Source: Faecousia sp. (GTDB lineage: Bacteria > Bacillota > Clostridia > Oscillospirales > Oscillospiraceae). Taken from it: a DNA stretch of 41,623 nt. Under the pieces are notes generated by a model. The model was not told the origin of the DNA and did not search any database. It saw only the letters and a program-made list of their open reading frames with translations. The stretch lies in NCBI GenBank assembly GCA_029257715.1, contig JARIAT010000029.1:1-41623 (forward strand), given 5' to 3'. The position numbers were made by a program, and so were the translations under genes. Position 1 is the first letter of the stretch, and every line of letters begins with the position of its first letter. Below, in pieces: positions 1 through 8,101 of the stretch.

Positions 1-1467
1 AATGTCATTTTTTCCGGCAAGCTTGAAGGTCAGCTCGTCATTCTGGCGGTTGTTCCTTCCCACATAGATGCCGAATCCGTCCGTCGATTCAAAACGGATG
101 GGCTGGAGCTTGTGCTGTTTCATGCGCTTTTTTCCGGTATCCCTGCGCAGATAGCCGCCGGACTGAAGCTCCTGACGGATTTCCTCCAGCTCCTGCTCGG
201 TCTGGGCGCGGTTCAGCTCCTCCAGAACACTCTGAAGATACCCAAGCTCCTGCGCTCCCAGCTCCAGCTGATGGGTCAGCTCCTTCTGGGCATTTTTCAT
301 GCGGGTGTAATCCTTATAAAATTTTGCGGCATTTTCCTGCGGTGAGAGATTTTCCGCCAGAGGAATGTCGATCACCGTCATATTCTCGTCGTAAAAATCC
401 TCCGCCTGAAGAATCCGCTGACCCCTTTTGATGGCATGAAGATTGGCTGTGACAATATCTCCCAGCTGGCGCAGCCGCTCCCGATCCAGTGTGGCGGAAA
501 GCTCCTTCTCCTGAATGGCGGTCTTTCTCTTGAGCCGCTGAATCAGATTGGTCACGGTTTTGCGGACAGCCTGACTCTTCTGGCGCATGGCATCGCTGCG
601 GTCGCGGACGGTGTAGAACGCATCCAGAAGCGCCGTAAAGCTCTCCGCCTCCCGACAGCCCCCATATTCCCGAATGGGGCAGAAGGCAAACTGCTTTGGA
701 GCTCCCTCTTCATCCGCATAATAATAAGGAGCAGGATGGCTCAGATGCTCCCCAAAGAACAGCTCCAGCTTCTGTGCCACATCATCCGGATTCCTATTTT
801 CCAGACGGGCATCCACGTCACCGGCGGCATACAGCGCTGCTTCCCGACAGATCAGCGGGGAAAGTCCGCCCAGATTGTCCATCAGACGGTCGCTGAGACG
901 ATCCGCTCCGGGTGCTGCCAGCAGCGTTTCAAAATCCTGCCGGAGCATATCCTTGGGATTGCGCTTTTCGATGGGGTCCGGTTCCTGATAGTAGAGTCCG
1001 GGCAGCGCCTGACGCTTTCCCTCATCCAGACCGATCCGGCGCAGGCAGTCGAGAATCCGTCCGTCGGGCCCCAGCAGATAAAGATTGCAGGTGCGTCCCA
1101 TCAGCTCGCAGACCAGCTTCTTCCGGACGGGGTAGCCCATCTCGTCGGTGCAGTCAAAGGAAAAAACCGCGCAGCGCTCCATGGGCGGCTGGGAAATTTC
1201 TGCCAGACGGGCACCGCCGAGGTGCTTGCGCAGCAGCATACAGAACATGGGCGGCTGATCGGGATTTTCGGGGTTCGCCGTTGTCAGCTGAAGACGGGGT
1301 GCGGCAGGATTTGCCGCCAGCAGCAGCTTCTGCCGTCCTTTTTCCGTCCGCAGCAGCAAAATAATGGTGTCCCGACTGGGCTGATGGATCTTTTCGACCC
1401 TTGCTCCTGTGGCAGCGCCGCGGATCTCATCAAGCACCGCACTGAGAAAAAAAGCATCAAACGCCAT
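1..1467 (-). CDS. rqcH: RqcH/NFACT-family ribosome quality control factor, 3' part cut by window edge
   Basis: These are the first 489 codons of an NFACT (RqcH/Rqc2/FbpA) protein; the C-terminal end lies beyond base 1. In B. subtilis, RqcH binds stalled 50S-peptidyl-tRNA complexes and directs addition of C-terminal alanine tails. Visible features are the N-terminal MAFDAFFLSAVLDEI typical of NFACT-N, a long Lys/Glu/Arg-rich coiled-coil segment at about residues 290-430, and the start of NFACT-R with GFGIYVGRNNRQNDELT about ten residues before the edge. The ATG at 1467 lies inside the end of mrnC (11-base overlap), which suggests translational coupling in a transporter-mrnC-rqcH operon. Plus-strand ORFs over this stretch have no recognisable motifs. 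The family assignment is firm; activity is inferred from the family. Confidence 0.9.
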   Translation of the reverse strand, partial: MAFDAFFLSAVLDEIRGAATGARVEKIHQPSRDTIILLLRTEKGRQKLLLAANPAAPRLQLTTANPENPDQPPMFCMLLRKHLGGARLAEISQPPMERCAVFSFDCTDEMGYPVRKKLVCELMGRTCNLYLLGPDGRILDCLRRIGLDEGKRQALPGLYYQEPDPIEKRNPKDMLRQDFETLLAAPGADRLSDRLMDNLGGLSPLICREAALYAAGDVDARLENRNPDDVAQKLELFFGEHLSHPAPYYYADEEGAPKQFAFCPIREYGGCREAESFTALLDAFYTVRDRSDAMRQKSQAVRKTVTNLIQRLKRKTAIQEKELSATLDRERLRQLGDIVTANLHAIKRGQRILQAEDFYDENMTVIDIPLAENLSPQENAAKFYKDYTRMKNAQKELTHQLELGAQELGYLQSVLEELNRAQTEQELEEIRQELQSGGYLRRDTGKKRMKQHKLQPIRFESTDGFGIYVGRNNRQNDELTFKLAGKNDI

Positions 1468-1870
1468 AAAGCTCCTCCATTACTGTCACAAAAATTTCAT
1501 TCAGCCGCTGGGTTCTGCCCATCAGATACATCCCGCCGAACATGGCCTCCACGCCGGTAGCCTTGGCATATTCGGCCGGTGTTGCGGACTTGGGAACCTG
1601 ATGCACATGGCTGTTTTTTCCCCGTCGATAGAGTGCTTTTTCCTCCTCTGTCAGCAGCGGAAGCATCTTTTCGGCAAACCTGGCCTGAGCACCGGCTTTT
1701 ACCAGCTTGATCGTCTCACCGTGGAGTCTGCCTACGGTCTGTCCGCCGTGGCCGCAGAGCCAGCTGCGCACCAGAAGCTCAAACACTCCATCTCCGATAT
1801 GGGCCAGACCCAAATTGGAAATGGCATCCACCTGTCGTTTGTCCATATTCATCTGGAAGTAGTTTTCCAT
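1457..1870 (-). CDS. mrnC: Mini-ribonuclease 3 (23S rRNA maturation)
   Basis: A 137-residue protein of the size expected for MrnC, the RNase III catalytic domain lacking a dsRNA-binding domain. In B. subtilis it trims both ends of 23S pre-rRNA with help from ribosomal protein L3. The segment LGLAHIGDGVFELLVR near residues 15-30 is the RNase III signature, with the catalytic Asp in IGD. The later KNSHVHQVPKSATPAEYAKATG block and the TVMEELYG tail are family-typical. The ATG at 1870 was chosen over longer in-frame extensions because AAAGGTTGA sits at normal spacing and it starts 2 bases after the upstream transporter stop. It overlaps rqcH by 11 bases. Usual neighbours elsewhere include cysS and trmH; here it sits with a transporter instead. 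Confidence 0.92.
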   Translation of the reverse strand: MENYFQMNMDKRQVDAISNLGLAHIGDGVFELLVRSWLCGHGGQTVGRLHGETIKLVKAGAQARFAEKMLPLLTEEEKALYRRGKNSHVHQVPKSATPAEYAKATGVEAMFGGMYLMGRTQRLNEIFVTVMEELYGV

Positions 1871-1872
1871 AA

Positions 1873-2358
1873 TTATCTCAACCTTTCTACAAGGAATTGG
1901 GCGCAAAGCCCCGTCAGTGCGCCGGAAATCATTCCGGCGAGAATCATAATGGGAAGATATGCCGCAAGCCCCGGTGTCTGAGTCACCGCCACCGCCACCG
2001 CCATCTGACCGATGCTGTGGGCAGCCGCCCCGAGGACTCCCGCCACAAAAATCTGTTCCTGCCGGAGCAGTCTTCTCAGGGCAATCACCGTCAAGATCGC
2101 GCAGCCGCCTCCGGCTGCGGAGTATAAAATGGTGCTCATCTGTCCGGAAAATACCGCCCCCAGAAAAACCCGGCAGAATAAAATCATACAGGCATTTTTC
2201 GGCCCCAGTGCAAACACGGCATAAACCGTCACAATATTGCTCAGACCCAGCTTGATGCCCGGAACGGGGGTGAGTGCCGGCAGCTGCAATTCTACCATAA
2301 AAATAGTCAGCGCAATGGCTGTCAGCAGCGCCATGCGGGTCAGAGCTTTTGTTTTCAT
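1873..2358 (-). CDS. Gx-type transporter (Hpre_diP_synt_I family) membrane protein
   Basis: A hydrophobic protein of 161 residues with about five membrane segments. Blocks such as LPALTPVPGIKLGLSNIVTV near the N-terminus and GAAAHSIGQMAVAV in the second half match the family annotated either as heptaprenyl diphosphate synthase component I or as Gx transporter; the latter fits a membrane protein better. The ATG at 2358 (MKTKALTRM) is preferred to the ATG at 2382, because GGAAGG lies upstream of 2358 and nothing resembling a ribosome site precedes 2382. The stop falls 2 bases before mrnC, so the two are probably co-transcribed. The substrate is not known. A NusG-II partner gene often found beside this family is not present here. 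Confidence 0.78.
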   Translation of the reverse strand: MKTKALTRMALLTAIALTIFMVELQLPALTPVPGIKLGLSNIVTVYAVFALGPKNACMILFCRVFLGAVFSGQMSTILYSAAGGGCAILTVIALRRLLRQEQIFVAGVLGAAAHSIGQMAVAVAVTQTPGLAAYLPIMILAGMISGALTGLCAQFLVERLR

Positions 2359-2488
2359 CCCAATTAGGCCATTCCTTCCCATAATATATCATGGAAAGTA
2401 TAGCATATTTTCCGGTGGTTTTCAATTCTGCCCCAATGAAGATGTTACGAAAACTTCATAAATCTTAAAATCTGTAGGGCTTTTCCTG

Positions 2489-2497
2489 TGATATAAT
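2489..2497 (+). promoter_or_regulatory. Extended -10 promoter for the small lipoprotein gene
   Basis: TGA followed by a perfect TATAAT (2492-2497) forms an extended -10. No good -35 is seen 15-18 bases upstream, as is common for extended -10 promoters. The implied leader is about 135 bases. Confidence 0.55.
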
Positions 2498-2638
2498 CAT
2501 GGAGTAAGATGGAATGGTATGCCCAAAGAAATCTGATTCCATCGCATCATCCCGGCAGGAAGCGGCTTCGCTTCTGCGTTCCGTCAGGTCCTGCCCGATG
2601 CAATCAGTCGCAGGCTGTGCCTGCAAGGAGTGTGTGTT

Positions 2639-3106
2639 ATGAAAAAAATACTTTTGTTTGTTCTTTCGCTTATCACCGTGTTTTCCCTCGCTGCATGCAG
2701 CGAACTCTCTCAATCCGCCGATCATTCGGACGCCATTTCCTTCCGCCGGACGGATTTCTCCCGAGCCGACCGCATTGTGATCCGAAACCTTCACAACGGC
2801 AGAGAAACCGAGCTTCAAAATTCCGAGGATATTCAGGAAATTGCCAAAACCCTGCGCTCCATCCGCGGTGACGGCAAGGAAAGTCAGCAGGGCACCTACG
2901 GCGGAATCTATGAGCTGAAGGTCTACTGCGGCAATGACATGTTCTTCGACATTGCCTTCGGAGACGATGCCTCCTTTGCCTACGGCGATTACGGCGACGG
3001 CTACCCCTGCCGCTATCGTTTGGTGGGAAAAACCACACAGGAGCTGACGGATTTCTTCGCCGTCTACGATTCCTCCATTTCCGGCAATTCCAAACTGCCT
3101 GCCTAA
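2639..3106 (+). CDS. Small predicted lipoprotein, function unknown
   Basis: A 155-residue exported protein with a lipoprotein signal peptide: Met-Lys-Lys, a hydrophobic stretch and a lipobox LAAC, so the mature protein should start at Cys about residue 21 and be tethered to the outer face of the membrane. The rest is polar, with a RNLHNGRETELQNSEDIQEIAKTL segment and a Tyr/Gly/Asp-rich YGDYGDGYPCRYRLVG stretch; it resembles the small lipoproteins of Clostridia that carry no named domain. The ATG at 2639 was chosen over the GTG at 2630 because AAGGAG (2625-2630) is 8 bases before it. A perfect 6-bp hairpin, GCAGGC/GCCTGC (2610-2615/2619-2624), ends one base before that ribosome site and could affect its access. 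The gene has its own promoter and is followed by an independent LCP promoter. Confidence 0.8.
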   Translation: MKKILLFVLSLITVFSLAACSELSQSADHSDAISFRRTDFSRADRIVIRNLHNGRETELQNSEDIQEIAKTLRSIRGDGKESQQGTYGGIYELKVYCGNDMFFDIAFGDDASFAYGDYGDGYPCRYRLVGKTTQELTDFFAVYDSSISGNSKLPA

Positions 3107-3142
3107 GCAGCAGTCAGTCCTGCCCTAATCATTGCAATCTGC

Positions 3143-3171
3143 TTTACAGTTGGGGCATTTTGCTGTAAAAT
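3143..3171 (+). promoter_or_regulatory. SigA-type promoter for the LCP gene
   Basis: TTTACA (3143-3148), 17-base spacer, TAAAAT (3166-3171). The ribosome site AGGAG begins about 10 bases after the -10, so the transcript would have almost no 5' leader. Confidence 0.72.
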
Positions 3172-3194
3172 ATCCATCAAAGGAGTGATTGTCC

Positions 3195-4640
3195 ATGAAG
3201 AATCCCGCAAATTCCCCCTATGATGATAATAATCTGGAGGATCTGCTGCGTCAGGTCGATGATCTCGTCAGCGATTCCCAATCCCCCTCCGGGGCCGGAA
3301 CCTACGATCCTTCTGCCGGCCGATACAGCGGCGGGCAATATGAGGATTCGCCCCGGTACGATGACCGGTACGGCGATGAATATGACAGCGAATATGACGA
3401 TGAATATTTCTCCGACGATGCGTTCGACACCGATTCCCCACAGGAAGACGGCTCTGTCCTCTATCAGAATTATTCCAACCAGTACGGTTCCAATCTGCGC
3501 AACTTTTCCAACGGCTATGGCTCCGGTCAGCCCGCACCTCAGCCGGAACCGGAACCAACCCCCGTCATTCCCGCCTACAATGCCGATTTTCTTCGAGCCA
3601 GCCGCAATCAGGCGGACTATGTCCGAGGATACGATGACGACGAGCCGGTTTCCGGCAAAAGATCCCACCATATCAGCCGCGGTGATGACGGCTATGCGCC
3701 CCCGAGAGCCGGAAGAAAGCAGAAACGACGCAGAGAAAAGCGGCGGGGCGGCTGTGGATGCGGCTGCACCACCATGCTTTTGATGCTGCTTGTGCTGGCG
3801 GCAGGAGTGTTTGCCCTCGTCCATTTCTTCTTTGCGCCCCCCATCTCCGAGCAGTCCATCGGCGAGCGAAAGCCCGACTGTGCCACGGTGCTGATCTGCG
3901 GCACCGACTGGGAAGGTGCCCGAACCGACACCATGATGCTGGTCTATCTCAACGGCAGAGAGCGGGAAATCGGTCTTCTGAGCCTCCCGCGCGATACATA
4001 TACCCTGACCGCCGCCGGCAATGCCGCCAAACTGAATTCCGCCTACGGCCGCAACGGTTCTGATGAAAAAGGCATGGAAGGCCTGCTGGACTACGTGCAG
4101 GAAATCATCGGCTACCGTCCCGACGGCTATGTTCTTGTCAGCATGGAGCTTGTCACCCAGATTGTGGATCTGATGGGCGGACTCAAAGTGGAGGTTCCCA
4201 TGAGTTTTGATCTGGAGGGCGAGCATCTGGAGGAAGGACTTCAGCAGCTCAACGGCAACCAGGTGCTTCAGCTGCTTCGTTTCCGTGAGGGCTATGCCAT
4301 GCAGGATCTTGGCCGTGTAGAGGTGCAGCGCAGTGTCATTCAGGCCGCCATGGAGCAGTGGGCTTCTCCCAGCCACCTCAAGGATGTCTTCAGCGCCCTG
4401 AATCTTGTAAATAACCACTCGATCACCTCCCTCAATACCCGAAACTGTCTCTGGATCGGCAAGGTGCTGCTCACCAGTATGGGAAATATCACAAACGATA
4501 CCCTTCCCGGATATGCCACCTATATTGACGGTGTGAGCTACTACGTCCTCAAACGAAATGACGTGGCGGCGCTGATTAACGAATCCTATAACCCCTACCG
4601 GGTCACCATTTCCCCGGAAAATCTCAAAATTGCCGGGTAA
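3195..4640 (+). CDS. LytR-CpsA-Psr (LCP) family wall-polymer ligase
   Basis: A membrane-anchored protein of 481 residues. LCP enzymes transfer undecaprenyl-linked wall polymers (teichoic acids, capsule) to peptidoglycan outside the membrane. Residues 1-185 form a very acidic, low-complexity Asp/Glu/Tyr/Ser/Gly cytoplasmic tail, ending in a basic patch (KQKRRREKRR) and a Gly-Cys run. A transmembrane helix follows at about 191-213, then the LCP domain at about 228-390. The domain shows VLICGTDWEGARTDTMML, the SLPRDTY catalytic-arginine motif, and the late LGRVEVQRSVIQA motif with lipid-phosphate-binding arginines. The ATG at 3195 is 9 bases after AGGAG; the TTG at 3189 is too close. The tail is longer than usual for the family and may bind partners or be phosphorylated; that is inference. 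Confidence 0.92.
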   Translation: MKNPANSPYDDNNLEDLLRQVDDLVSDSQSPSGAGTYDPSAGRYSGGQYEDSPRYDDRYGDEYDSEYDDEYFSDDAFDTDSPQEDGSVLYQNYSNQYGSNLRNFSNGYGSGQPAPQPEPEPTPVIPAYNADFLRASRNQADYVRGYDDDEPVSGKRSHHISRGDDGYAPPRAGRKQKRRREKRRGGCGCGCTTMLLMLLVLAAGVFALVHFFFAPPISEQSIGERKPDCATVLICGTDWEGARTDTMMLVYLNGREREIGLLSLPRDTYTLTAAGNAAKLNSAYGRNGSDEKGMEGLLDYVQEIIGYRPDGYVLVSMELVTQIVDLMGGLKVEVPMSFDLEGEHLEEGLQQLNGNQVLQLLRFREGYAMQDLGRVEVQRSVIQAAMEQWASPSHLKDVFSALNLVNNHSITSLNTRNCLWIGKVLLTSMGNITNDTLPGYATYIDGVSYYVLKRNDVAALINESYNPYRVTISPENLKIAG

Positions 4641-4645
4641 TCGCC

Positions 4646-5575
4646 ATGGAAAAACAGCACACCCCCGTGGGGCGGTTTGCCCCCACCCCATCGGGCAGAA
4701 TGCATCTGGGCAACGTATTTGCGGCACTTCTCAGCTACCTTTCCGTCAAAAGCCGGGGTGGCAGCTGGATTCTCCGCATGGAGGATCTCGACACCCTTCG
4801 CACCAAGGAGGAATACGCCGCACTCCTGCGTGAGGATCTAAGATGGCTCGGCCTTCGCTGGGACGAGGAAACCGAGGCTCAGAGCCGGCGCAGTGCCGTC
4901 TATGACCGCTATTTTGAGCTTCTCCGTGAAAAAGATCTCATCTATCCCTGCTACTGCACCCGCAGTCAGCTGCACAATGTCAATGCGCCCCATCTCAGCG
5001 ACGGCACCTATGTCTATCCCGGCACCTGCCGCAGCCTGACTATGGAGCAGCGGCTTGCTCAGTCGAGAAAACCCTCGTGGCGGGTGATGGTTCCCGATCG
5101 GGAATTTTCCTTCCCCGATCTTGTGCAGGGGCCTTATCGGGAGAATCTTGCCGCCGACTGCGGAGATTTTGTGGTTCGGCGGGCAGATGGTGTCTATGTC
5201 TATCAGCTGGCAGTCACCGTGGATGACGGCGAAGCCGGTGTCACGGAGGTCTGCCGGGGATGGGATCTTTTAAGCTCCGCCCCCCGTCAGATGTACTTGC
5301 AGGAGCTGTTCGGCTTTTCCCATCCCGCCTATGCCCATATCCCCATGCTGATGGCACCGGAGGGGCGGCGGCTGAGCAAACGGGATCAGGATCTCGATAT
5401 GGGTGCGCTGCGTCAGCGTCTGCGTCCCGAGCAGATTCTGGGAGTTCTGGCGCAGGCCGCCGGAATCATGCCCTCTGCCGATCCCATCAGCGCCGATGAG
5501 CTGGCGGCCCATTTCCGCTGGGATCAGGTGCAGGGCAGAGAAATCGTCGTAAACGCGCTGGCTGAACTCTATTAG
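4646..5575 (+). CDS. gluQRS: Glutamyl-Q tRNA(Asp) synthetase
   Basis: A 309-residue GluRS-like protein lacking the anticodon-binding domain, as in GluQRS, which attaches glutamate to queuosine at position 34 of tRNA(Asp). Class I signatures are the HIGH-like FAPTPSGRMHLGN at residues 11-23 and the KMSKS-like RRLSKRDQ near residue 247. Zinc ligands typical of GluQRS are present as CYC near residue 100 and a downstream Tyr-Pro-Gly-Thr-Cys. Full GluRS would be near 480 residues. It starts 5 bases after the LCP stop without a strong ribosome site, so it probably depends on read-through translation from the LCP gene. A general glutamylating paralogue is less likely given the truncation and metal ligands. 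Confidence 0.9.
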   Translation: MEKQHTPVGRFAPTPSGRMHLGNVFAALLSYLSVKSRGGSWILRMEDLDTLRTKEEYAALLREDLRWLGLRWDEETEAQSRRSAVYDRYFELLREKDLIYPCYCTRSQLHNVNAPHLSDGTYVYPGTCRSLTMEQRLAQSRKPSWRVMVPDREFSFPDLVQGPYRENLAADCGDFVVRRADGVYVYQLAVTVDDGEAGVTEVCRGWDLLSSAPRQMYLQELFGFSHPAYAHIPMLMAPEGRRLSKRDQDLDMGALRQRLRPEQILGVLAQAAGIMPSADPISADELAAHFRWDQVQGREIVVNALAELY

Positions 5576-5617
5576 GCCGGAAGCGATTGTTTAACACTAA
5601 GAAAAGAAGGCATCATT

Positions 5618-6346
5618 ATGGAATCCATTTACCGTCGTAATTTTACGCTCTCTACCAATGACTGTGACCGATTCGGCCGGATGAAGCCCTCCACCGTACT
5701 GGGCGTCATGCAGGACGCCGCCAGTGCGCACTGCCAGCAGCTGCATCTGACACGGGAAGAGCTTGCCTCCATGGGGCTGTTCTGGGCCATCTCCCGGCAG
5801 CACGTGGCAGTTACCCGCCTGCCCCGCTTGGGGGATACCGTTACCGTGGAAACCTGGCCCGGGAAGACCAGCCGTGTGGCATTTCCTCGGTCTTGCATCT
5901 GCTATGATTCCATGGGCCGGGAGCTGTTTCGCTCCATGTCTCTGTGGGTGCTGATGGACGCCAAAACCCACGCACTGGTGGTTCCCGGAAAGAGCGGCAT
6001 TGAGCTGCCCGGACACACCCGTGACGGCGAGCTGCCCATGCCCGGCTCCCTTGCTCCCATGCACCTTCAGGCCCAATGCCAGCGCCCTGTGGTTTTCTCG
6101 GAGCTGGACGGAAACGGTCATATGAACAATACCCGCTGCGCCGACTGGATGATGGATCTGCTGCCCAGCTCCTTCCATCAGGATCACCCTGTACGTGATC
6201 TCACCGTGTCGTATCTGACCGAAGCCCGGGAGGGAGACACCCTGGATCTGAGCTATCAGCTCAGCCCCGAGGGGGTTTTTCATCTGGATGCCGCCAACCC
6301 CAGCGGCGGTCACCGGGTTTTCTCTTTGGAGGCCAGATTCCTCTAA
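5618..6346 (+). CDS. Acyl-ACP thioesterase (double hot-dog)
   Basis: A 242-residue protein with the tandem hot-dog layout of the FatA/FatB-like acyl-ACP thioesterases of bacteria. These release free fatty acids from acyl carrier protein in the cytosol. The N-terminal half has RRNFTLSTNDCDRFGRMKPSTV leading into the hot-dog helix, then WAISRQHVAVTRLPRLGDTV and VETWPGKTSR. The second half has the conserved SELDGNGHMNNTRCADWMMD segment, with Asn and His in the usual active-site positions. AGAAGG lies 9 bases before the ATG. It is the last gene of the plus-strand run, and a DnaA-box cluster and a terminator follow. Substrate chain length cannot be read from sequence. Confidence 0.88.
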   Translation: MESIYRRNFTLSTNDCDRFGRMKPSTVLGVMQDAASAHCQQLHLTREELASMGLFWAISRQHVAVTRLPRLGDTVTVETWPGKTSRVAFPRSCICYDSMGRELFRSMSLWVLMDAKTHALVVPGKSGIELPGHTRDGELPMPGSLAPMHLQAQCQRPVVFSELDGNGHMNNTRCADWMMDLLPSSFHQDHPVRDLTVSYLTEAREGDTLDLSYQLSPEGVFHLDAANPSGGHRVFSLEARFL

Positions 6347-6350
6347 ACGC

Positions 6351-6521
6351 TTTTCCACACCCTCTTGGGGGAAAAAACCATTTTTTCACAGAAAAAACAC
6401 AACATCATGGGGTTCGACCCATTTTTGCCTGTGGAGAAAGCTGTGGAGAATGTGGAGAACTCTCCTCCAAAGCCTGTGGACAACCTTGTGTACAACTGTG
6501 GACAACCACCATTTATGCACA
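6351..6521. other. Cluster of DnaA-box-like 9-mers between convergent genes
   Basis: At least nine sites fit or closely resemble the DnaA box TTATNCACA. One is a perfect TTATGCACA (6513-6521). There are three TGTGGAGAA (6430, 6442, 6451), two TGTGGACAA (6475, 6497), one TGTGTACAA (6487), TTTTCCACA (6351) and TTTTTCACA (6382). Most lie in one orientation. The cluster sits downstream of both flanking genes, so it is not a promoter region for either. Probable DnaA-binding locus distant from oriC; function is inferred. Confidence 0.72.
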
Positions 6522-6532
6522 GTTATCCCTGA

Positions 6533-6569
6533 AAAAACGCCTGCGGCGAGATCTGCCGCAGGCGTTTTT
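6533..6569. terminator. Bidirectional intrinsic terminator
   Basis: Perfect stem of 15 pairs (6533-6547 with 6555-6569), GC-rich core GCCTGCGGC, 7-base loop, A-run on the left and T-run on the right. It serves the convergent thioesterase (plus) and DUF3048 (minus) genes. Confidence 0.92.
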
Positions 6570-6584
6570 CGTTGCTTTTTCAGG

Positions 6585-7676
6585 TTATGCGTCAGGCTGT
6601 CCCACCAAATCCACAGGCGAGCCTGTGGGGACTACCGCAATATAGCTCTTACCCACGCCGAAGGAAATGGGTTTGCCATCCGCTGTGTAATACGCAAAAT
6701 CGGACTTCTCATCCGCCCGTTTCCACACAATGCTTGTAATCTTTCCGTCACGGGCATAGTATCCCTCGCCCTCGCCAGTGGTCTGCACTTTCAGATGCCC
6801 CTCGCTGTCCATCACGCTGGTATCCGCAAACAGCACCAGCACATTACGGAAGGGAACCGCCTCATCCGTGTTTCCGTCAATCAGGTCAAAGCCCTGCTGG
6901 AATGCGGTGTAAACGCCTTGATCCTCATGGTAGGTGAGCTTGGTTGTCTTGCCGCCGTCCCGAAAATGAACAGTAATCTCGGTGTTCTCCTCGCCGCCAA
7001 AGGGTGCATCATCGTCAAATTTCAGGCCGTAGTCCCGATTTTCTTCGTCTGTCAGGCGCATATCTCCGTCTGCGGCGCCTTTGAGCAGATCCTCACCGGT
7101 GATAAACAGAGAATGTTCATAGCCCCGATTCTCCCGACGCCATGCGTCCCGGTAAAAATAATTGGAGCCGACGCCGCCGATGCCGTTGATCCGGTCATAT
7201 CCCAGATCCCGCACCATGCCGTCTGCCTCGCTGCTGCCGCCGGCGCTGACACAAAGTGCGTCATAGCCCCGCATAATATTGAAATAGTATGCCCGAAGAC
7301 TGCGGACAGGGCCGATGGGGCCGGCGTTGGCAATATCCGAGAAATAGGCGGACAGCCGGGTGATATTTCCCTCCGCCAGAATCTCATAGATGATATCCGC
7401 CTGTCCAATGCCGCACTGGGGCAGGGCATGGCTGTGGTTATTGAGCATCACCGCAATGGGACGCTGATTTTTAACCTCCTCCAGTGCCTCGCCGGTCAGA
7501 GGATTCGTGTCCACAGGAGCCGGCTCCGTTGCCTCGGTGGGCGGCTCAGTGGAAGGCTCCGTCGGAGCTTCGGTAACGGGAACCGTCGTGGGAGGTGCAG
7601 TGGTTTCTTCCGGCTTGCTGCCGCAGCCGTACAACAGCATGCTCAAAGCAAGTCCGCATACGATCAGTTTTTTCAT
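6585..7676 (-). CDS. DUF3048 domain lipoprotein (YerB-like)
   Basis: A 363-residue lipoprotein. The signal peptide ends in the lipobox LYGC, so the lipid-modified Cys is near residue 18. A Thr/Pro/Glu-rich spacer of about 35 residues follows, then two DUF3048 regions. The first begins at NPLTGEALEEVKNQRPIAVMLNNHSHALPQCGIGQADIIYEILAEG, here given only by its start, and contains the YFSDI and GPVRSLR motifs; the second contains FGGEENTEITVHFRDG and the ending YIAVVP. B. subtilis YerB is the best-known relative, and its function is unknown; a surface role is inferred from the lipobox. AAAGGAA precedes the ATG at normal spacing. The gene stands alone between its own promoter and a bidirectional terminator. 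Confidence 0.88.
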   Translation of the reverse strand: MKKLIVCGLALSMLLYGCGSKPEETTAPPTTVPVTEAPTEPSTEPPTEATEPAPVDTNPLTGEALEEVKNQRPIAVMLNNHSHALPQCGIGQADIIYEILAEGNITRLSAYFSDIANAGPIGPVRSLRAYYFNIMRGYDALCVSAGGSSEADGMVRDLGYDRINGIGGVGSNYFYRDAWRRENRGYEHSLFITGEDLLKGAADGDMRLTDEENRDYGLKFDDDAPFGGEENTEITVHFRDGGKTTKLTYHEDQGVYTAFQQGFDLIDGNTDEAVPFRNVLVLFADTSVMDSEGHLKVQTTGEGEGYYARDGKITSIVWKRADEKSDFAYYTADGKPISFGVGKSYIAVVPTGSPVDLVGQPDA

Positions 7677-7725
7677 AAGTACAAATTCCTTTCGGGAAAA
7701 ATAAGCCGGGATCTCCGGCGCCTTA

Positions 7726-7754
7726 ACTATACCACACCTTCTCTGAATTGAAAA
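7726..7754 (-). promoter_or_regulatory. Probable promoter for the DUF3048 lipoprotein
   Basis: Reading on the minus strand: TTTTCA (7749-7754), 17 bases, TATAGT (7726-7731), about 50 bases before the ATG. The -35 is weak. Confidence 0.45.
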
Positions 7755-7999
7755 GGGGTTGCTGTCTGCGCCGCTGTTCTATGCGTCTGAATCACACAGA
7801 GTGTCTGATTTCTCTGATTTTTCCCGGATTTTTCTGACAAAAATCCTCCGAAAATTTCCGTTCCTTTCCTGGGCAGCTTCGTATTTTTTCGTATTAGCCG
7901 AATTTCACATCTTTTCTGGATAAAAGCTATAAAAACGCATATACTTCCATAGAAAATTTATGAAACAGCGGTAAAATTTCCATAATTTTCAATTCACTC
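7755..7999. other. AT-rich intergenic stretch without a gene
   Basis: No ORF with a plausible start and ribosome site is seen. The stretch becomes increasingly AT-rich toward 8000 and holds short direct repeats (TCGTATT twice near 7880). It may act as an UP-element-like upstream region for the strong promoter at 8000; nothing else is recognised. Confidence 0.4.
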
Positions 8000-8028
8000 T
8001 TGCACCATCCTTATAAATCGACTATAAT
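8000..8028 (+). promoter_or_regulatory. Strong SigA promoter for the SDR gene
   Basis: TTGCAC (8000-8005), 17-base spacer, TATAAT (8023-8028). The GGAGGT ribosome site follows at 8088-8093. Confidence 0.8.
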
Positions 8029-8101
8029 GAGACTATGCGTAAATGATAAAAAAATATTGTGAGGGTTTCATTTGCGCAATTGCTATTGGAGGTAATTTAT
8101 T

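Noticed and set aside
436..1560. Plus-strand open frame of 374 codons at the left end
   Set aside because: The minus strand encodes a clear NFACT protein over the same bases; the plus-strand product has no domain or ribosome site.
3177..4727. Minus-strand open frame of 516 codons opposite the LCP gene
   Set aside because: Shadow of the LCP coding strand; no start signals, and the product is low-complexity mirror sequence.
6351..6569. The 6.4-kb box cluster as the main chromosomal origin
   Set aside because: No initiator gene or trio-like run beside it, and the sampled strand composition does not switch there, whereas it does near dnaA.
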